A DNA stretch of 64,000 bases. Source: Glossina fuscipes (taxonomy: Eukaryota; Arthropoda; Insecta; Diptera; Glossinidae). The stretch lies in assembly GCF_014805625.2 (NCBI RefSeq), contig NW_023998433.1, positions 1,853,457 to 1,917,456 of the forward strand, in the 5' to 3' direction. Position 1 is the stretch's first letter; each line of letters opens with the position of its first letter. The notes below the pieces were generated by a model. That model was not told where the DNA came from and did no database searches. It worked only from the letters and a program-made list of their open reading frames with translations. Shown in pieces: positions 45,031-59,022 of this stretch. Both the position numbers and the translations under genes were made by a program.

Positions 45031-48000
45031 AAATATAGGCAAAAATATAGGCAAATAATATGAAAAACGACGGTAAAAGATATTTTGTATAAGCGTTTGC
45101 TTTAATACTTATAGATGTATGTATGTATGTATAATGTATAAATATAAAGACCGCCTGCACACACACTGAACAGCGTAGAAATGAAATCCGTACTTGTTTA
45201 AGAACATGCTTTGATTTGTATTTTGTGATTACTTTTTTCTTTTTCTACTTTTTATAGTCATGACTGAATAATGTAAAGCATAATAAAACGCAATATCATT
45301 GCGCTTGTTTTTTTTTTTTTTTTCTTCTCTGTAGCGTTCTGAGAGTTTGGCATAATCAAATCCACTTTTATACATATGAACGCACAGTATGACAACAATT
45401 GTGTCACGCAAAGTGAAAGATCTTAAATAAATATATACACACACATACATACGCGTTGACTAAAGAAATATTTATTATATTAAAAGAAAAAAATATCTAT
45501 ATATATGTACATAAATATATATATATATATATATATAACAAAAATCAGAGAGAGGGTGAATCATACACACATACACATATACGAAGCATTTATGAATATA
45601 TATACTTATTATACTCATATTATACTCGTATTTTACTCATATTGTACGAAAAAAAAAAAAAAGATAATAAAAAATGAATAGCACAGCACACAAACCTTCC
45701 AAGAAATACAGATACAATCATATTTATTTATTTATTTATTTTTTTTTATTATTTTTCTGTACTCTCAGAGCAGATTGACTTGAATAATACACTCACATAC
45801 TACACAACGCGTGTCTGTATAAATCGCATAAGAAATACTTAACATTGGAAATTCCAAAATGACGTTATAAACACAATGTGATTTTACTTATATGACAAAA
45901 GTATAAGAATACATTTTATTTCGTTAAAAGGTTAATGGAAAAACAATAAAGGATGTTCGTATCAAAAAGAAAAAAATAAAAAAAGAAAAATTTTAAAGTA
46001 AGAATGAACAATCTGCTTATGAATAAAATAATTCAATGAAATTTGTTTAGACATCAATGACGCATATCTTTACAACTTTTCAAGCTGTAACCATCGCTTC
46101 AATTGAAATAACTTTTCTTTTTTTTTTTACAAAAATTTAACCAAAGCAAATTTAAAAATCCCGTATATTTATTATTATGTATTGAGTATATTATTATTAT
46201 TATTATTGATTTATAGACAATCTTTGCGACAAATAAATTAAATAAATATTAGGGATCCGATATATTCATATATGTAATTGGCGTGAAAATCTAAATTGAT
46301 TCAGTAATACTTTAATTACCTTATTGTCAGCCTGTTTGTCTTTTTTGTCTACGAATTAAATGTGATTTCGAAATTTTTGCATTCCATTGCGGTCCACTGT
46401 GTGAAAACTGAAAATTTGTAGGACGCAGTATATTGAGTGTTTGGAAATTAATTCTCTTCTAGTTTACATAATTTACGTATTCCGCTAAAGCTAATTAAAG
46501 ATAGATATTGAGAAAATCAATTCTATTTGGCTTAAAATAAAAATTTACCTTACTCCCCATCGTGTGTGTTGTGGAGCATATTTATAAAATTTACCGCGTG
46601 TGTCAATTGGCTGATCGGAACTTTTTTTTGCTTTCGTGAATATTTTTATTAGAGGACAGCGTGACAATCAATTTTCAATAATTGCTGTTAGTTAAATTTA
46701 TTCCACAGACTTATGAATATATAAACGCGCCCTCATTGTGTTTTCAACCTGTCGCGGTTATGTTTATGTTTGCTATGTGTCCTCATAACGAGGATATATG
46801 TATATGGCAAACTTTAGCTTATTATCTCAATTCGAAATCGGGATATTCGGATAATAAGATAAATTCTACTTAGTCTAGTGTACACTTATCGAACCGATTA
46901 GTATTATCATCGAACTATTTTTATGCTAAACTTTATGCTTTATGATAAATTTTATTTAACTATCATTTTATTATTACATATTATACTCGCCATTGAGCGA
47001 TTAATTCCAATTTCGCATTTCGTTATTATTGAGTATAAGGATATTACGGTGTAGCGATCTTTTTCTAGTTGCTTTTTTGATCGGACGTTCAAAGCTTCTA
47101 TAGAAATATTAGTTTATCATGCACAACTTAAAGGCAAGAGTACACTAAGTAATTGTTTGGCCTATGGTATGGAACACAGATTTTAAAGGGCGCCACAATA
47201 AAACTCTGAATCCCTTTTACCCATATCTTTCTGCTTGTCCAGAATAGGGAACAACGAAACCGTCAAAATTAATCTGGGAAATGTTCATCTCTTTGAAAAT
47301 TTCTTTACACCAACCAATTTTGCAATTAAAAGAGTGTAATTTTTAATGTCACAATTTGTTATTAATAACATACAATTCTTGTCAGTTAAAAATTCTGAGC
47401 TAATGTAAATTATAATCTGTAGTGATCTATTTATTTAATGACATGACTGAAAACACTTTTAAAGCAAGATGAAAGCTATGGAAACTCCTTTGTAACCAAA
47501 TACTGAAAATATTAAAAAGATACGGTCAAGGTAGGATAAAGTGTACTACGTTTATCGTCCCGCATTATTATTATCACACAATTTATCGATGACACGTATT
47601 CTTGCTAGCTGTAAGATTCCGCATATCATCTATTAGAACTACCACGGTCGCTGAAATTTCAATTGAGATAAGTTGGTACTCGACCTAGATTGATTTATGT
47701 GTATTCATAGTTTAAGATTATAGATGAAATTTCTAAATGAACAGACTTTACATGTAACCAGTAAAAATGCATTAATGGACCTACAAAAACCTACAATTAT
47801 TCATATAACGACTTTTCGAAATGTGGCTCGTTTTTATGGGAAACGGTCGAAAAATTGATCCGATCTTAATTATTTTCTATAGCTTTTGTCATTGGCGCTC
47901 AACAACTTTAATGTACCAAATTTCATCAAGATATATCAAAAACTGCGGCGTGCAGGCTGAACACAAGAACACAAGGCAGACAGACAGACAGACGGGCGAA

Positions 48001-49481
48001 CATAATTAAATCGGTTCAGGCTGTGATTCTGGGCGTTGCATATATCTACCATAAGTGGGTAGTAGAGTATAAATACATAACTAAATAAAAAATTGAAATT
48101 TTCTAAAATATTACTATAGTAATGAGGAATTTTCAAAGCACATATATAGGTAGGAATCTGCTATGTATTTGGTAAATTGTTACTTGCGTGCATATAAAAT
48201 TTGAATGTAAAAAAATATATATTGATCGATTTGACAGATTTTTATGCATAAATTTGAAAGCAACATGCACCCGAGATGCGTGCTCTTTAAATTAATTTAA
48301 TGATTTTTGTTTTTCGTTATCTTCATTTGGTATGGAAGAAGAGTGATTAGTGAGAAGACTTAAAGACGAATAGGAATAGGAAGAGGAATACGAATACGAA
48401 AATTGTACATTACTCCATGACAAAGATTTTGAATTTAAATATGTATGTGTATGCACATGTATACGATTCACGGAATTTTTATTCCATTATTTAATAAGAG
48501 TACGTATTACTTTTAACTAAATAAAACAGAAAACAGAAAACAGAAAACAGAAAACCAAAAACAAAGAACGGAAAGAGTGGCACGATCGTCTATTAAATAT
48601 ATTACTTAAATACGAATGTTTTACGCAGTGTGTGTCTAATAAAAATGACTAAAAAATTATTTAAAATTTAACATATCGGTTACAACGAAACTGTACCCCC
48701 TTTCACGCAAAAGATGCTGGGTTACGGTCAAAACAAAGAAGTGCCATACAAATACACACACACACCCAAATACGCAATATATATATTTAACCATAAACTG
48801 AGCTAAGAGATGTTCGTTGACGTTATATGTGCTTTCGGGTTATTGGCTTGATATTGCTCTCTACTTATATTTGTAAGAACGCTACCTAACAACGAATGAT
48901 TGGACATTGGACACACAGAACACCAACAATAATAAACTTATTCACCTTTGGTAGAAGCCAAAAATTCACGTGGAGCATTAAAACAAGAACAAAAACAAAA
49001 ACAAAAACAACAACAACAACTAGAATCGAAATCGAGAAAAAATAAGAGAAATGATTGCATTTTAACGGCCAGTCATGTCGGCATAGCAACAAGTTTTACA
49101 TACATATATAATCTAAAAATAAGTTTAACCGGCCGGTTAAACATGCATACACACTTATTTACGTATTTGTATACGTATTTATGCTAGTTCAAAATACGAT
49201 ATATAAACTATACCGAAAAAAAAAGAAATCAAATCAAACGCACAACAACAATAGCAAAGTGCACTGAAACAATTTAAGAATGTTGCAAATGTTGATGCTG
49301 TGGGTAACTTTAAGTAAAATACTTGTATTTGTATGGCGGCTCATCGGTCGATCGGCTTTAAGCCAGTTTGTTGTTGCTTTTTTTCATGTTTTTCTACCTA
49401 GTTTTTAAGCCCGACAATGTCAAAAGTAGTTATATTAATTTCGTCATTGTACATGGAACACCCGGAAATACTTAACCATAG

Positions 49482-49509
<28 letters not shown>
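49482..49509. repeat. (CT)n microsatellite
   Basis: A pure CT run of 14 units. On the minus strand this is (GA)n, the binding motif of GAGA factor, though the role here is unknown. Confidence 0.9.
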
Positions 49510-49512
<3 letters not shown>

Positions 49513-50910
49513 TAAAGTACATACTTATGTAAATAATAATAATAACAATAATTATTATAATAGTGATTAGAATGAATCTAAATTGCGATTGTTCGATCTA
49601 TCTTATCCGAGTTGTCAAAATCGTTTCACTTGCTTATAAAAAACCTTATATTTATAGTTACATTTTAAAGATGAATTCGAGTATCGAGAAAAATGAAAAT
49701 TGAACCTATTATCGATCGTAAATAATATGCATAATAATATATAAATATCAAAATTTGGCTCACAATTTGGCATCAAAATGATGCAGACTCTTCTCCTTTC
49801 TATAAAATCCGTTTCAATCAACATCAGGTCAAAAGGTCCAATCTTATTAAACAATGTTATCCTTTAATGAACAACAACGCTCTTCCTTCATCTCGTTTCT
49901 AATTTTATTTATTTTCCTAATTTTCTATTTTTTTTTTTTTTATTCATAAAACTGCAAGAATCTGTAAGTAACAGATAACAATGGAAATCTGAAAAGTGCC
50001 GATTTTCATGTATACGCTTCCATGCGCTTCGTATTAAATATTTATGCAATCAGCTTACTTTTTAATAGTGTTTTTCTCTTTTCGATGGGTATCCAAGAGT
50101 GTGTGTAAAGGCGATACAGTCTTTATCGCTATTCTCTTTTCTGCTGTTATTTGCTTGTTACGTTTTTTCTTCCTTTCTTTTTTTAATTTTGGGAGGTATA
50201 TGTCCATACATGTAGTAAGGACACAAAGAATTGACGCTGAGATAAAACACAAGGAGAAGTGTTTTCGTTTTAGGTTATACTGGTTTTAATCAGAAGCGTA
50301 TTTCAAAAAGTATTCTGGCAGACCTTTAACGTAATGTTCAAAGAAATATATTATTAATCTCTTCAGGGACGAGTTTTTTTAGAGCAATATTTTCATATTT
50401 TTAATTGTACGCGGTAAATACTCTTATAAGCGCAACGAATTTTTGAAAAGTTTGTATTTTTCTTGTTGCGAGATTTTATAGTAAATAAATTATCATCAAA
50501 ATGTTGCCCTTTAGATTAAGGATAGTTACTTATGACAAAACTAAACTAAACGTTCGCATATATGGCCGAGAGCGTCAAGAGGTTTTAAAGTATCCCCTGA
50601 ACTATCTTCCATTCAAAGTTGATGCTTATACTTTAGATATAAGAAGCAGTCCCTCCTTTTTCTGGCGACATCCTACGGCTGTGTTTTTTATACAAACGAT
50701 TTTAATAAAACTAACAATGGCCATCTATGTGAGCAGGAGAGCCAAGATGAAAATGCATACATACACATGTATATAAACATTTAAATTTTTTCGCATGTCT
50801 TCAGACTGCTATATATCTGTTTATTTAAAGGAGAAAATTATTGCTGCTATAGGAACGCATTTTTTTATATATCGTTAGCTTAGGTAACATTTGGTAATGC
50901 CTTAACTTAC

Positions 50911-51000
50911 CTGTTCACTGATTGGATGGCTTACTATCTCGTTGGCTGGCTGTGTTTGACTTTGAGAGTTAGGCGTCTCAGACGCATGCCTTTAATGTTC
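50911..51000 (-). ncRNA. Candidate distal exon, mir-9a host transcript
   Basis: On the minus strand GTGAACAG|GTAAGTTA is a consensus donor at the end of a less AT-rich block with no long ORF. The eight intronic bases are the same as at the 38.86-kb donor. The 5' boundary is unknown (51000 is a guess). An inverted CCAAT-type motif lies within it. Confidence 0.3.
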
Positions 51001-51499
51001 TCAGACAATGAATTCCTTTTCTTTCTTTCTTTTTTTTTTTTTTTTTGAGCCAGGGGTCATTGGAAACGATTAACGTCTAGTGTAGCAGCACTAACAATAT
51101 TTTCGCAAACGATGAATTGTAATCGGTTTTCCTGTCTACCATGCCAGAAGGTTTTTTAATTTTACCATGTTTACAAATATAAAAAACGAGAGTCTCCGCG
51201 CACTGTATAGAGTCGGAATTGGTATGAAATCGTCAGAATAATAATGACAAACGAATTTGCTTAATTTGCTTTCAAAAAATTGGAATATGAAATGTATTCC
51301 TCTCGCGTATAGGAGTAATATATACATAAACGAAGTTGGTTGTTGAATTAAGGTTTTGGTAATTTGAACTAAGGTTTATCGTTTGTACAGATTGTTACAT
51401 TGTTCACTAAAATCTTTTCACCCATCTTGGCTTGACAATCTTTTTTGCACATTATTGTCGAACGTAGCTTACTTTTTAACGCTTACTTTTAAGACCTCT

Positions 51500-54430
51500 C
51501 TTAAATCCATTGGTGAGCTGCAATTGTATGGCCAAGGCGCATTCTCAAAAATGCTTGGATCTTGATTTTCTCTACATTTGTTCGATATAAAGGGTTAATA
51601 GAAGAGTAGCGCTGATAATGGTATTGTAGATTTCCTCCTATAATTTTCTCTTTAAGTTTTCTTTTGCCAATATTTCCTGGAAGATCCAAATTTTCCATGA
51701 AATCATTCATAATTGGAGGTGTAAAAGCAGCATACTTCGCCGCTCGATCAGCCTGCTCATATCCCAATTAGCCGATATGACTTGGTACCCGAAAGTATTT
51801 TAATTTTTACTTCGGGTGTTGTAATGAGATTCCTTAACTTGTTGATGGTGCTCCATCTCGAAATCGAAGGATTCCGTATAGTTTTGACTACAGACATACT
51901 GTCAGCAACAATGACGGTTTTGAGTTTGTTTTTATGGGAAAGGTTCGCAACGTGGAGGATAGTTCTGGCTTTGGTTGTGAAAGTTGAAGTACTTTCGTGA
52001 AATAGGTGATTGAGAAGAAACTGTCCTGAAGCATCTACCACGGCACAAGCAGAAGGCAGACCAGAAGATTTTGAGCCGTCTGTGTATAAAAGATTAAAGA
52101 TTCCAACCGTTACTCTTCAGTACTTGGGCTTTTTCAGCTATTAGATTCCTGAAAACGTAATTTGGAGTATCTTCTTACTTGTGCATAGACACCGAAATGT
52201 CAAAAGAGCAGTGTTCCAAAATAGCGGAAAACGATGTACAAACAATAGCCAATTGCACATGGTGATATGCATCAGTAGATTTCCTGCATCGCATATCTGC
52301 TTTCGACAAATGTGCATTTTTTTTTTCATCTTTGTATAGAAACTTTTGTCCCTGACGGGTTTGCCCATCGACGCTTGAAAACAACTTGTTGCTTTGTAAT
52401 CGGGTTCTCGGACTCAAGAAACCAAGATAATCTAGATGCCATAATCTTTTCTAATACTTTCTTCTAGACCAGGTGTCCTCCCCTTCAATTTGAACAGACA
52501 ACGTTCAAGTTTTAAGTGAGATATACAATTTTCCAGGAACATCGCACATCTGCCAATAGCATTTGAAAGAGAAATTGGAGTCATTTTATTTTCGATGAAA
52601 GCAATGGAAAAGTTGCTGTGAGGGGAGTATTCACACCACACTTTTCCAAAGTAATTAGAAATCTCATCTGCGTCAGTTAAAGTTCCATTGGGAGTGCAGA
52701 TGGCAGAAATTTCGTTCAGATGTGAAGTCCCATTGAGTCTGTTGACTTTGTTCCATACAACTTTCATTGATGTATTTCTGTGAATTTTTTTCGAACAAAG
52801 TTCAAAACTAAATGCCTTTGATTTTCGTAATTCCTTCCTGAATACACCATTGGCCTTTTTGTATAATAACAAATGATCGTGATCAGGACGTCTTTTAAAG
52901 TGATGCAGTTTTGTTTTTTCTCAATAACGAAAGCGTGTTTTTTCACGGAGAAAATACGGAGAATAAATTGTAGAGTTGTTGTTGAGAAAACGATTGCGAA
53001 GGTGGGATATAGAGCGAAAGCACTGTAAATTTTATGTTTAAGATTATTTGTATCGCTCCGACTTGTATGTACGAGCTTAAATTTATGCGTTTGTGAGGTA
53101 TACTTGCTTTTATAAAAAAACCAATTCCTTGTTTGGAATATGAATTTTGATCAGCGTTCGTGAAATATCCAGTATATGAATAAGAGAGCTTCTAGATTGT
53201 AGGATTAAAAGAGCTTCTAGACTAGGTCCCCTGAAGAGATATAAAGGTTGGATTAAAATCACTTATGAGTTTACGGAGTTCATCAAAATTATTAATAATT
53301 CCCTTAATGATTCATTGTAGAATTTAAAAAACTTTTTTTTGGTTGTAGTGACATGACAACGGAGGGTCAAGTTGACATATCACCGTCTCCGTCGAAAATG
53401 TCGCTATTGGAATTTTGCGTGAATAATTTGTTCTTACAAGCGGAACAATCTGCACTTAGGTGGTTGCGTACATTTGAAGTGCAACGAGTGGGCGCACGCG
53501 AATAATTCAAAATTGAAGGTTGATTAAGGGATGAAAGATTGGATTCACTACAACTTGTAACTTGTTGGCTAGAGTTAAGACCGGTTGATTCTGGGGAATA
53601 TAGTTTATTAGATTTTAGGATACGTGTTGTTGTTTTAATTTTTTCAATACTTGCTCTTGTTTTGATTTTTTCAATGTTATCTTTGGCGGGTGATGGAATT
53701 GGTTTCTCAATATAATTTTTGGTTGATGGTAGAGCAGGTTTTTCGTTGGGAGGAGTTGGAGTTAAAGGCTTATTAGGCTCGATTTGCGAGGCGACAGCAG
53801 CGTAGGTATTACTCTTGTTAATTCTTTGAGTTCCAGATGGATTTATTTCCCGGTACTTGCGTCACGCTTCGCCCATACTACAGTAATTTTCTGTTTGTAT
53901 TTTTAGAATTTCACGCATTTGTATAAAACGTGGGCATTGTTCGTCTAACGCCGGGTGTTGATCATTGCAATTTAAGCAGAAACTACGGCTTTCAGCATGT
54001 GGAGGGAGATCACAGTTAGCATAATCTGGAGCATTGGTGCACCTTTTTCCCGTATGACCCAGGCGTTGGCAGTTTTTGCACCTCGTGGGATTTGGAATGT
54101 GGAGTTCCACTTTACATTTATACCAAGCCACATCAGCAGCGGTAACCGATCTAAGGTCATAATAATCCTTCCTGCAGGAGAGCGGGTTTTTCCGCCATCA
54201 TTTAATTTAGTGAATTTATAGCCTTCAGTCACTCTTTAATTGCCAATCTCGCGAACTATTTCATTTCCCGGCACTTGCTTTAAGCACGGAGCATAAATTA
54301 CGCCTTTAACTGAGTTCAGTTTGTCAAGTAATTTAGCGGAAATAGAACAAAAATTAGGTAATGATTTCGACTTTATGAAATTTTCGGTTGCGCGCGGGCT
54401 CAAGTAAATTCCTATCGCGTAGAATCGAGA
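51500..54430 (-). mobile_element. Degenerate I-like LINE
   Basis: On the minus strand several pieces of an I-clade element lie in order. ORF1 (about 53480-54430) has VKGVIYAPCLKQVP, then GYKFTKLNDGGKTRSP, and a CCHC zinc knuckle in NPTRCKNCQRLGHTGKRC. It is broken by a stop and a frameshift near 54140. An endonuclease start (about 53000-53330, NFDELRKLISDFNP) is internally deleted. The endonuclease-RT linker lies at 52432-52872. An RNase H piece lies at 51501-52041 with VIVADSMSVVKTI and later GYEQADRAAKYAA. Most of the reverse transcriptase, including its catalytic site, is missing. RNase H after the RT region is what places it in the I/LOA group. Confidence 0.75.
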
Positions 54431-54972
54431 TAGTCTCTATATATGTTGTAATGCTATCTAGGGCTTTTTTATAGCAAAAGGACTAATTTGTGAAATTGTT
54501 ATTCTAGCATCAATTGTAGAAATAACAACATATTTTTTGTCAATAGGAGCGATGTTACTGACTGACTGGCAACGCCGAAAAGTCCGAATTTTTAATTTTT
54601 GTTTTTTTTGGAGTATATGTCCGCTAGTAGATGAAATCTATTTGAGATTTTTTCTGGTTGTGCCAGGGCCATTATGCCTTATGGTTGTCTACTATTTAGT
54701 AATTTGGGAAAAGATCACTCACTGGGAATAGATTGGCAACTACTAAAGGAAAATGTCAATTGTTTTCAATTTTTCTCATTTTCTTTTTCTGTTTTTTGTT
54801 TATTTTTTATTTTTTTATTATATATAGAGAAACCGAAAGCACATACGGTACCCGCAATATCCCCGATAACTAGTTTTAGCAAAAACACTGAAAAGACACG
54901 AGCTAAATAGGCAAAATCACCGAAACAATTGAAAAATCCCAGACGAAGAGAAAACACACACTCCTCATTATG

Positions 54973-55113
54973 GTTAATTTAGCCAGGGAAAAAAATTTTA
55001 AGACCAAAGTCTTAATGCGCAAACATCTGACACTTTATTGAAAACTCTACCAGACTTGAAATTTGAGCCCACAAACATTGAGTTGTTAGTCGAACTTCTT
55101 TGCCCAACAGACC
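54973..55113 (-). repeat. tRNA-derived SINE, copy 3 (degenerate)
   Basis: It matches copies 1 and 2 block by block: 'tttagccaggga', 'ttattgaaaactctacc', a B-box remnant (AATTTGAGCCCAC on plus), and 'gttgttagtcgaac'. An A-run follows the copy at 55114-55126. Confidence 0.6.
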
Positions 55114-55435
55114 AAAAAAAAAAAAACCATTCATTTAAAGAAAGAATTCAGGAATAATCTCAGAGGTATTGCATTTACGATATCTTGAAAACTTTTTGAT
55201 AGCATTTAAGACCGCGTTTTTCTTCATTATTGCTCAATTTTTACTTGCATTTGATGGTTTCACTTTTGATATTTTTTCTTTAAAGTCAAAAAAGAGGCAA
55301 TTAAGCGATCCGGTCTATCGCATAAATTCCATTTAGAAATGTACAAATTATATTTTATTCATTGGCATAATTTCATATTTTTTTTTTTTTTTTTTGGAAA
55401 CTTTTCATGTTCACAAACTCCATAAAGTATACAAA

Positions 55436-55830
55436 TTCTCGGTCAGCTTCAAATTCAGAATGCTACTGTGCATCCGTCCGTGCAGTAGTTGGGTAAACAT
55501 TTTCCCTTTCGCAAAAATGAAGATATCACCTACAAACCTGAAAAACTATCCAAGCTTTTCAAAGAACAGGCCTACAACGCCCACACACCTCTGTTACAAA
55601 CACTGTGAACACTTTTGCTTCCCCTCTTTTTTTTTATGCTTGTTGATTATAAAGTATAGCATATACACCATATAAATTCCCAGTTTTATTCTGAAAATAG
55701 AAAAGAACAGCCGTGCACATCTAATATTGTAGAAAATAGAAAAATTTAGTTCTGTTCGTTTTTTTAGAACCACGGAGATGGGCATAAAAGATTCCATTAC
55801 GACCGAATATAATTTTCTTACTTGTTTATA
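55436..55830 (-). repeat. Dispersed TATACCC repeat, minus-strand copy
   Basis: On the minus strand it starts 'aagaaaattatattcggtcg' (from about 55826). It has the same internal blocks as 59.09-59.35 kb: 'ttgtaggtgatatcttcatt', then 'acggacgga'. Confidence 0.55.
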
Positions 55831-56809
55831 ATTGCCATTAGTATGATAAGATGTACGGCGACCGGTGGATATAGAAAATTTAGAAGAATATAACTTGTTG
55901 ACTGGATAATTCGACTGGATAATAAAAATATATGAGCCATATCTTAGTCTTCTTTTCTAAATGCGACAGCGGCCCAGGTTGACGCAGAATTTCACGCTTT
56001 TCTAAAATAAATTTCTTATGAGTGTTCACTGCTTATAATTAGACACCGCAATTTTCGTCCTTCTGTTTATAATACATAGATATAGGTTTTGAATCTTGAA
56101 AGAATTCTACACATTTTACAGTGGTTCGATTTTCTACATTCATCTTATACTTAATCGTGCCCATTGCTTCGTGCCCTTGCCACATGAATGTTGTAGTAGA
56201 TTAATGTCAACTTTATAAAGTAAAGTATATCCTATGTATTATATTGTTGCGAAAATCGCATATTTGATAAAATGATTATACATGAAAACTATCCGATTTT
56301 TCAGGAAACGTAATCCTGAAAATGTAAAAACCAAATAAAAAGTGATGATTCTTTATCGGACGACGTAGCTGGCGATTCGCAAAAAGGTTAACTACAATTG
56401 GAAGAACATCTAACGGATAAAAAGAATAATACAAAAATGTCAGATGGAAATTTAGTAAAAAGGTATATAAGCAGAATATTTTCGGAAGACAAAGACACAC
56501 TCGAGTTTAGAAATTTGAATCGTTATATTCGTATGGGCAAAATCAAAGGAAGCATTGAATCGCCGTACATATAAGTGGCTGCTGATGATTAATGAAAATA
56601 TGAGGATCGCATACGTTCAAAATATTCCCTGAAACATATACAAGCGCATGAAATATTTCGCTTTTTAAATTATTTAAAGTACACACTTTTTTAAGTTTCA
56701 AGGAACAACAGTTTTGCAATGAAAGGACTGTAGAACAGTGCAGAGAGTGTTTTGGTCACCTGCACAAAAAAACAAATAAGAAAATTATATATGCGTTGAA
56801 ATGTTCATA

Positions 56810-57216
56810 CATTTATTTGCTGTACTTTGTGAGCAAGAATTAAAAAACTAAGTTTTTACACGTTTGGAAAAACAAGGGTATTCTCACATTGCATAGTGCT
56901 CTAACCTTGTCCTTCCTCCTTGAGCGATGTGGCCTATTTTCAACATCAAACTGTGTGCAAGAACTATCAATGTTTCTGCCAAATTTGAAGTCGATGGCTT
57001 CGTTTTTTTCTGCCAGGAGAATGTCTACAGCAGAAATTACACAGGCTAACAGATGGACCACCTCACAGATGGGCACACGGACATGCTTAAGTCGATTCAT
57101 AATTTGACGCTGATCAAGAGTATATCTACTTCGCTAGCTCTCTGAACCTTGCTTCTGGGCATTGCAAATGTTTTGACAAAATGAATATACCCCGCATCCT
57201 TCGGGATTGGGTATAA
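56810..57216 (+). repeat. Dispersed TATACCC/GGGTATA repeat, plus copy
   Basis: The 3' half of the family: 'ccaaatttgaagtcgatggc', then 'gccaggagaatg', 'ggacatgcttaagtcgatt', 'ctgatcaagagtatatct', and the end 'gggattgggtataataaaa'. Confidence 0.7.
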
Positions 57217-57551
57217 TAAAAAGGTGTTGGAATATGTATTTTTAAAAAATTTAGATTACTTTAACCTATTTCCCCGCGTCCTACGTCATAAAACGTTAAC
57301 TTGGTCTTTGCCTTTACTGCGATCGAAAGTATGTTCATCGATATTATAGCGTTTTCAGAATATGACTAGATGCCATAACTTATACAAATATAAAATTTGT
57401 ACTGACATATGTATCGTATTACACTAATGATTTCCTCTTGGCTTTTAAGATTATTTAGAAACATCAGGAATAAGGTAGCAACTGTTTAGGTAACATTATT
57501 TACTTCCTTAATTTGCAATTCCACTTGTCTAAAAATTATCTTGAATTTATT

Positions 57552-57630
57552 GGCCATCGTATTACTTAATGGTTAGGACGTCCAATACCCTGTCGGAAGA
57601 CTCGGGTTCAATTCCTACCACGACAAACAA
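57552..57630 (+). repeat. tRNA-like polymerase III promoter, SINE head or tRNA relic
   Basis: An A-box-like TGGTTAGGACG (57570-57580) and a B-box GGTTCAATTCC (57605-57615) are arranged as in a tRNA, though the spacing is short. The flanks do not pair as an acceptor stem, so it is not a functional tRNA. It differs from the SINE copies at 2.6, 28.7 and 55.0 kb. Confidence 0.5.
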
Positions 57631-59022
57631 CAAGGTCGTACTTTTTTACATATGTGCTGTAGTACAAAGAAGAGAAACAAAAGATGAAAATAATACTACG
57701 GACATTAGCCATAGGGAAGTATCACGTTCGTATAGTTGAACTTTTTTTTAATTACGAAAATGAAAAAAATGAAATGAAAATTTTTGTAACTAAAAAAATT
57801 AAATTTCAAAAATTCGTTATAAGAAATATATTACTCGTTTTAGCTGTGCATAACATCATCACATTTTCTATATTACATACAATACATTTCTTACAAAGAT
57901 CTATTATTGAGATTAGAAATCTTCTCTATCATACTTAATTTTCCCAGCATGATTTTTCCACTGCAAATGCAACAAAAGTTTGACAAAATCATTTAGTGAT
58001 TAGATCAGTGTAATCTTCCTCTTTTTCTCTTTGTGCGCACTAGTTTCAAAAGAAACGTACTATAAAGTTCTACTCATTTCGAGAAGGGTCTTTGATGATC
58101 ATCACTTCAAACCATTGTCTAAAAATTAAAATTGAACTATAGTGTCTGCAACCTTTTTGTGAATGTTACCAGCCGAGGAACAAATGTTATTTGTCAATAG
58201 TGGACATAGAGTTCCGAATGGTGATAGGAAAGTTTAAATTAAAATACTAATGTAATAAAAAGACAAAAAGGCACAAAACTATCGCGTTCTGAAATATGAA
58301 AAATATCAACAGAATGATTTTAAAACTTTTTCTTTTTTTTTTTTTGTAAATAAATGACATGACAAGATATTATACCTGACTGGGAGCAACCCAAAATCGA
58401 AGAGAAAATTCTAAAATATATTTATGTTAATGCAATAAACTATTCTCATCACATAGCAGTAACATAACTTCCCCGCCGGTATTTTGTTATTTTGTGGGTT
58501 ATAAACGCAAAAGTAGTGTATGTATGTGTGTGGGGTATACTCGCTAAGAAGAAAGGTTTACGTTACCTTAACCAAAACCATGAACTACTTTTGTTAGACG
58601 AATTTCACAACGAATCGCACGATTCAAACACGTTTCCATTTTCAAAAGAATTAAAATTATCCAACGGATTCTGATAGCATTACTCATCAAATTATGTATG
58701 TAACCATTATTAATAGCCTAAGACAAAAAGCAGTTTTTGATGCCAAACCAGCGAAAATATTGAAAAATTTTAAAATTAAAGAAGTATTCAAATTTTTTTT
58801 TTAGCATTAGTGCTACAAAATTTTGAGATATCCAAAGAATAATAAAAATTTAGAAATAAAGTTAAATATTGACTACTGCCTTGCGAAATATCGACGCACA
58901 ACATCTTCTGTGGGAAATCTGTCATCTGTGCATCAAATCTTACTTACGGAATTGTAAGTTTAGTCTGTAGTTTAGTTTATTAACAAATAATAATAAACAA
59001 TTAAAGCAATTGTAAGTAACAA
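57631..59022. other. AT-rich non-coding stretch
   Basis: No supported gene. Two AT-driven ORFs (57684-57938 and 58492-58674) have no recognisable product. Confidence 0.4.

Larger units (their letters stand above)
43863..51499. other. Long non-coding stretch upstream of mir-9a
   Basis: No protein gene recognised on either strand. It holds (TA)n at about 44990-45025 and 45500-45537, (TTTA)n at 45720-45740, and a dispersed-repeat fragment at about 47880-48075. A 7-bp (ACAGAAA)n array lies at 48524-48555 and (CT)n at 49482-49509. Two candidate minus-strand splice donors are near 46549 and 50911. A 91-codon plus ORF at 50501-50776 with a TCAAAATG start has no recognisable product. Confidence 0.45.

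Noticed and set aside
44951..45677. ORFs of Tyr, Ile and Lys runs
   Set aside because: Products of (TA)n and poly-A tracts.
50501..50776. 91-codon ORF with a good start context
   Set aside because: No recognised family, AT-driven composition toward the end and no supporting neighbours; too weak to call a gene.
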